From Mesorhizobium loti (GTDB lineage Bacteria; Pseudomonadota; Alphaproteobacteria; Rhizobiales; Rhizobiaceae): 64,000 nt of DNA. How positions within the stretch are numbered: position 1 is the first letter of the stretch; each line of letters begins with the position of its first letter. The notes beneath the pieces were generated by a model. The model worked only from the letters and a program-made list of their open reading frames with translations. It ran no database searches and was not told where the DNA came from. Positions 59,846-64,000 of the stretch are shown one piece after another. Made by a program: the position numbers and the translations under genes. Where the stretch lies: positions 558,001 through 622,000 of the forward strand of contig CP050295.1 in assembly GCA_014189435.1 (NCBI GenBank). Reading direction: 5' to 3'.

Positions 59846-60535
59846 ATGCGAACGCTGCTCGTTGACCATCATGCGGATCTTACGCGCGCCGTGCGAGTTG
59901 CGCTCGGCGATAGCGGTTTCGCCGTTGACGTCGTTGGTACACTGGAGCAGGCGTCGAGTGCATTTTGTTGCGCGAGCTATGAAATTCTTCTGCTGGAATT
60001 GGTTCTGCCGGATGGCGATGGTCTGGATTGGCTGAGGCAGCTAAGGAGCGACGGACATTCAGTTCCTGCCGTCGTGATGAGCAACATCGACCATCTTGAG
60101 CAGCGAATTGCGGTTTTCAATGGTGGCGCGGACGACTTTCTGGTCAAGCCGGTGTTTACGGACGAACTCATCGCCAGAATGCGAGCTGTTCTGCGCCGGT
60201 CGACACAGATGACCGACCCGATCATCGTATTTGGCAATCTCCACTTCGATCCGATCGGCCGTCAGGTTTCCGTTGCTGGTCATCCGCTGATGGCCGCACG
60301 CCGTGAACTATGTATTCTAGAGCATCTGCTCAACCGTGCAGGCCGCATCGTGCCGCGTGCGCACTTGGAAGATCACCTCTATTCGTTCAACGATGAAGTA
60401 TCTGCCAACGCGCTTGAAGTCGGAATCTATCGCTTACGCGGACATCTCAATAGGTCAGGTGCAACGCCACGGATCAAGACCGTGCGTGGCATTGGTTACA
60501 TTCTCGAATGTCCGACTAGCGCGACATCCGCATAG
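59846..60535 (+). CDS. ttsI: TtsI: response-regulator-type activator of type III secretion
   Basis: This is 229 residues from the ATG at 59846 (MRTLLVDHHADLTRAVRVAL), with a GGAG site. The OmpR/PhoB layout is present: receiver domain to about residue 120 and winged helix with EVSANALEVGIYRLRGHL and VRGIGYILE. The phosphoacceptor position holds Glu51 (LLLELVLPDGDG) instead of Asp, and the acidic pocket is Asp-His-His, so phosphorylation control is unlikely. TtsI binds tts boxes, such as the one before nopD. It lies behind a nod box and is followed directly by rhcC2. Confidence 0.92.
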   Translation: MRTLLVDHHADLTRAVRVALGDSGFAVDVVGTLEQASSAFCCASYEILLLELVLPDGDGLDWLRQLRSDGHSVPAVVMSNIDHLEQRIAVFNGGADDFLVKPVFTDELIARMRAVLRRSTQMTDPIIVFGNLHFDPIGRQVSVAGHPLMAARRELCILEHLLNRAGRIVPRAHLEDHLYSFNDEVSANALEVGIYRLRGHLNRSGATPRIKTVRGIGYILECPTSATSA

Positions 60536-62027
60536 TTGGTCGAATTGAAAGAAAAGACTGCCTTGAAAATCATTCCAACTGGTCATGCGGGCACTGATCC
60601 GCGGCCGCCGCTCATCGTCGGCCCGAGACCTATTGTTTCGCGTTACTTGAGTCATGTCCTCTGCGCGCTCACTTTGTTTTCTCCTCTTCCCGCCGCTGCC
60701 CAGAACAAGCAGGTTCAAGCGGCACCCCGTGCCGCTTCCAACAGCATCAACGCCACGCTGAACCTTTCCTCTTCGCTCGGCAAGACAGTTCATTTGCCCG
60801 CGGCAGCCGCGACTATCTTTGTTGCCGACCCGGCGATCGCCGATTATCAGGCACCCTCAAGTACAACCATCTTCGTATTTGGCAAGAAATCCGGGCAAAC
60901 GAGCCTATTCGCCCTGGACGAAAACGGCGAGGCTCTCGCTGAGTTTCGTATCGTCGTCACGCAACCGATCGGGGAACTGCGCGCCATGTTGAGGGACCAG
61001 GTCGGCGACTATCCGATCCGAGTCAGCTATACGCCGCGCGGTGCCATCTTAAGCGGTACAGCGCCCGATGCCGAGACCGTCGACACGGCGAAAAGAGTTA
61101 CTGAGCAATTTCTCGGGGACGGTGCGCAGGTCGTCAATAACATCAAGGTCGCTGGATCCTTGCAGGTTAACCTCAGTGTCCGCGTAGCGGAGGTCTCCCC
61201 GTAGCGCGATGAAGGCACTCGGCATTAACCTGTCCGCCTTCGGTCAAGTCGGCAATTTCAAAGTGGGTTTATTAAGCGGCAAAGGTGCTGGCGCTGGTGC
61301 GGCGAATGGGGGCGGTACAGCAGAAATCGGATTCGACAATGGTGCTGTGAACGTCGGCGCGGTTCTCGATGCGCTCGCCGAGGAGCACATCGCTTCCGTG
61401 TTGGCCGAGCCAAACCTCACCGCTATGTCAGGTGAAACTGCCAGCTTCCTGGCCGGTGGCGAATTTCCCATCCCTGTCTTGCAGGAAAAGGGGCAAGTCT
61501 CGGTTGAATTCCGTCACTTCGGCGTCAGCCTGGAATTCGTGCCAACCGTTCTCAACAACGACCAAATCAATATTCGCGTAAAGCCGGAAGTCAGCGAACT
61601 ATCGTCTCAAGGGGCTGTTCAAATCAACGGCATCTCCGTGCCGGCAATTTCCACCCGCCGCGCCGACACGGTCGTCGAACTCGCCAGCGGGCAGAGCTTC
61701 GCGATTGGTGGCCTCATCAGGCGGAGCGTCAACACTGATATCAGTGTTTTTCCTTGGCTGGGCGAGTTGCCGGTCCTTGGCGCCCTGTTTCGTTCGTCCT
61801 CATTTCAAAAGCAAGAGACGGAACTGGTTATTCTGGTGACGCCTTACATCGTAAGGCCAGGATCGAACCCCAACCAGATGAGCGCACCGACGGACCGGAT
61901 GGGGGCGCCTTTGGACCAGGGGGCCACTCTGACGAATTCGTTGGCAAGTCCGCCAGTGGACCAGCGCCCTAGTCCCCGCACTGGCGCGTCAGGCGCCAAG
62001 GGCGGCCTCGGCTTTATCATTGAATAG
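60536..62027 (+). pseudogene. rhcC2: RhcC2-type secretin (CpaC-like), one frameshift
   Basis: The first part carries a signal-like segment (LFSPLPAAAQ) and the CpaC/secretin N-domain: TVHLPAAAATIFVADPAIAD, and RVSYTPRGAILSGTAPDAET near the BON-like region. At 61197-61200 CCCC stands where CCC would give EVSRSAMKALGINLSAFGQV; the second part has the secretin signature VVELASGQSFAIGGL and PWLGELPVLGALFRSSSF. RhcC2 forms part of the T3SS outer-membrane ring. No ATG exists in frame; a TTG or GTG near 60536 must be used. One base decides whether the ring is made. Confidence 0.8.
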
Positions 62028-62037
62028 CGGTCTACGA

Positions 62038-62601
62038 ATGACGTTGCGGATCATAAGTCTGGTGATCACTCTGACGGTAAGCGTAAGTGGCTGCACAAGC
62101 ACCGCGCCGATTGTCGAGCCATTGGCACCGATCCTTATCGGGCAGGAGACCACCGTACTAACGTTACACAGCCTTCGCGCTTCCGAACGGCGGCGTTTGC
62201 GCGTTTTCCTTGAAACGGCAAGTCACGGCCGGCGCGATGCCCTTCACCTCCTTATCAGCGGGGCGTTCGGGCTCAGCGCAGAGGCCGTCCATGAGGCCAG
62301 GCAGATGGGCATCGGCGGCTACAACATCCATTTGCTCGACCAAACCAACGGCGGCGCAGTGCGAATAGAGGCGATTGTCTATCGTGCCCGCCCTCCTGTC
62401 TGTCCTTCGTATTCCGGCCCTTTACTCAATGACAAGTCCTTCGACCAGACGCTTGGCTGTTCGATACGCCATAACCTGGCGGCAATGGTCAGCGATCCGC
62501 GCGATTTGCTCGACAACAGGGCTGTCAAACCAAGCGATGGCGATCGTGCGGCTGTACCAGTAGCCAGATACAGGACGGTCGCGAAGGACAAAGACGGCTG
62601 A
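62038..62601 (+). CDS. CpaD-like lipoprotein downstream of rhcC2 (y4xK-type)
   Basis: This is 187 residues from the ATG at 62038: MTLRIISLVITLTVSVSGCT. A lipobox SVSGC follows the hydrophobic signal, so the mature protein is probably anchored in the outer membrane. LHSLRASERRRLRVFLETAS and CSIRHNLAAMVSDPRDLL are CpaD-family features (pilus/secretion lipoproteins with a late Cys motif). In rhizobial T3SS clusters a lipoprotein gene commonly follows ttsI and rhcC2. It may act as a pilotin or ring partner; not shown. Confidence 0.75.
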   Translation: MTLRIISLVITLTVSVSGCTSTAPIVEPLAPILIGQETTVLTLHSLRASERRRLRVFLETASHGRRDALHLLISGAFGLSAEAVHEARQMGIGGYNIHLLDQTNGGAVRIEAIVYRARPPVCPSYSGPLLNDKSFDQTLGCSIRHNLAAMVSDPRDLLDNRAVKPSDGDRAAVPVARYRTVAKDKDG

Positions 62602-63461
62602 TGTCAAGTCGTCTCGTCTCTACCTGGTACACCCTGGCAGCTGCTTCAGCACCTAACGCGCGGACCCATCGGTTTTGGCGCACGATCATCGCCTCATCGA
62701 GGTCGTTGACCTGCGACGATCGAGATGGAAAACAGCTGCCCCCTTACCACACTAGGGCGCACTTGAGTGGACGCTGCAGGCTCGCGACTTTCCTTGGTGA
62801 GACAGCCGTTACTGTCACGCTGATGGTGTGAACGGAGTTGAGAGGATCCGCTCCAAGGCACCTTTTGAGGGCAAGACGATGGCATGCGCACTGAGCGGAC
62901 CCTTTGTTGGCGTTTTAAGCTTCGCGTACCTGAAGTGCCACCGCTTGGATCAATGGCCAGGCGCCCAAATATTGGCCGGTTCGTGTCGAACAAGATGGCG
63001 CGGCGCCGCGCTCCAGGCGGCGAGTGTTGCGGGGCCGGCGGTGCCCCATGGTCGCCGGAGGATCACTTTCTTCAGCGGGCGCTGCGCGCCTCAGCTTGAT
63101 GGCGCCGTGCGTCGGCGCGACCGAGCTGGCCGGCGCCACGCTTAATTTTCTGCCGCAATCGAGAACGCGTTGTCAAACCCAAGTCGCATTGGGCCTTGAT
63201 GATCGCTCTGCCTTGGCGCGCACAATCCCCTCTGCCGGGTTCTTTTGTCGAGCTCTCCTTCTCACCCGCCCGGTGTGACACCACTTCAAAGGCGCAGGTC
63301 AGCCGAATCAAGCCGGACCTGCTCTAGACACTTTGGAATAGATGGCGATCTGGCGATCTTCCAGGCGCGCCGGTCAGATTGATAGCGCCGCGGCAGCAAA
63401 GCTTTACGCGGCCGCTGATTGGCAGGATGGGGGATCGCGCCGAGGAAGCGCAATCCGTTTA
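62602..63461. other. Unassigned 860-bp stretch before nopX
   Basis: Several short frames on both strands, none recognised. No tts box was found here; that of nopX would lie beyond the window end. The convergent gene ends suggest a terminator should exist, but no clear hairpin with a T-run is seen. Confidence 0.4.
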
Positions 63462-64000
63462 TCAGGCCACGTTCTGAGATAATTGCGGCGTGCTGATCGG
63501 GCTAGGAATACCTGCGGCGTGGACAGGTTCCGCATTCAGGCGTGCCTGCAGATTGTTCAAATACTCTTCTGCGTAGGTTTGCGCCGTTGAAAGCGGCAGA
63601 TTGATGCCGGCCGTCGCAGCCTCTTCCATTGCCTTCCTGATGAGCCCGTTGCGAATCGCGAGTTTGACCTGGGGGCCGGCGACAAGACTGACCGCCTGCG
63701 CTGCGACACCGAGGCCAGCTTCTAGCAGCGCCTGCTTCATATTGCCTCCGGTAATAGCTGTACGGACAACATTCAACGCTTGCGCCTCGCACGCAAGCGC
63801 CATCGATGCGAGATCGGCCACTTGGCCCACGGCCGGAATGAAGCTGAGTAGACCAACCGCCGTCGCAGTCCAATCAACCACTGTCGAGTACACCTTCAGC
63901 ACGTCGCCGACTGTGTGGATGAAGGCCCCGCCGTTCTTTTTGGAAGACTTGATATCGGGCTGGTCCGCCGCACCCATCATCATGTCCGCGACGGCCTCCT
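63462..64000 (-). CDS. nopX: NopX (NolX/HrpF-like translocon protein), C-terminal part
   Basis: The frame is open to the window edge and ends at 63462. It contains STVVDWTATAVGLLSFIPAV, MALACEAQALNVVRTAITGG and NMKQALLEAGLGVAAQAVSL, matching the C-terminal hydrophobic region of HrpF/NolX proteins, and LPLSTAQTYAEEYLNNLQAR at the end. NopX is thought to help form the pore in the plant membrane for T3SS effectors. About 179 C-terminal codons are here. The start and the tts box lie outside. Confidence 0.85.
   Translation of the reverse strand, partial: EAVADMMMGAADQPDIKSSKKNGGAFIHTVGDVLKVYSTVVDWTATAVGLLSFIPAVGQVADLASMALACEAQALNVVRTAITGGNMKQALLEAGLGVAAQAVSLVAGPQVKLAIRNGLIRKAMEEAATAGINLPLSTAQTYAEEYLNNLQARLNAEPVHAAGIPSPISTPQLSQNVA

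Noticed and set aside
1..64000. CRISPR array
   Set aside because: No regularly spaced repeat series was seen; the only repeats are the nopD units, the nod duplication, the hemN copies and short pairs.
1..64000. rRNA genes or further tRNA genes
   Set aside because: No rRNA-like stretch was seen and only the truncated tRNA-Leu was recognised by eye; a tRNA search program would be decisive.

Overview
The window reads as part of a symbiosis island or symbiotic plasmid of a Mesorhizobium-like alphaproteobacterium. It holds a nifH 5' end with a NifA/sigma54 promoter, nodulation genes nodA, nodBCIJ, nodFEG and nodHPQ with nod boxes, type III secretion genes (ttsI, rhcC2, nopX, nopD) with tts boxes, vitamin operons (nadABC, bioBFDAZ), and many insertion-sequence and conjugation relics. 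NodHPQ (sulfation) together with NodFE (unsaturated acyl chain) would suit a symbiont of an inverted-repeat-lacking-clade legume, for example an Astragalus-type host. That host assignment is inference.

Layout. 1-5170: nifH start, then a frameshifted nopD effector gene with a tts box. 5260-7690: IS6 relic, then a nod-box operon with a relic nodM and an intact FabH-like ketosynthase gene. 7690-23950: accessory DNA with a relaxase relic, DUF1796, nuclease and GFA genes, a CYTH-CHAD pseudogene, a truncated tRNA-Leu, an intact IS5-type element sitting inside a small gene, ProQ, toxin-antitoxin genes, and a tniQ relic next to transposon-end-like repeats. 23955-42300: truncated mutA, then the nod region. 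This region holds two copies of nodD-nod box-nodA-nodB that have decayed reciprocally: one keeps nodB (followed by CIJ, H, DUF2061, P, Q), the other keeps nodA (followed by F, E, G). A large acyltransferase gene follows with a degenerate nod box. 42370-53490: luxR and panC relics, then a NadQ-type regulator, nadABC and bioBFDAZ, all intact. 53490-59220: hemN with an internal TGA, an IS6 relic, and a frameshifted porin gene behind a consensus NifA/sigma54 promoter. 59469-64000: nod box, ttsI, frameshifted rhcC2, a lipoprotein gene, and the nopX 3' part.

How it fits together. NodD (no intact gene here) would act at the nod boxes to express Nod-factor synthesis, sulfation and export, and also ttsI. 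TtsI in turn acts at tts boxes for secretion and effectors. NifA/RpoN sites serve nifH and probably the porin. nad and bio genes would support cofactor supply.

Many genes outside the nod, nad and bio blocks are broken, several by one-base changes in short G/C runs. Whether these are biological or sequence errors cannot be settled from the sequence alone.
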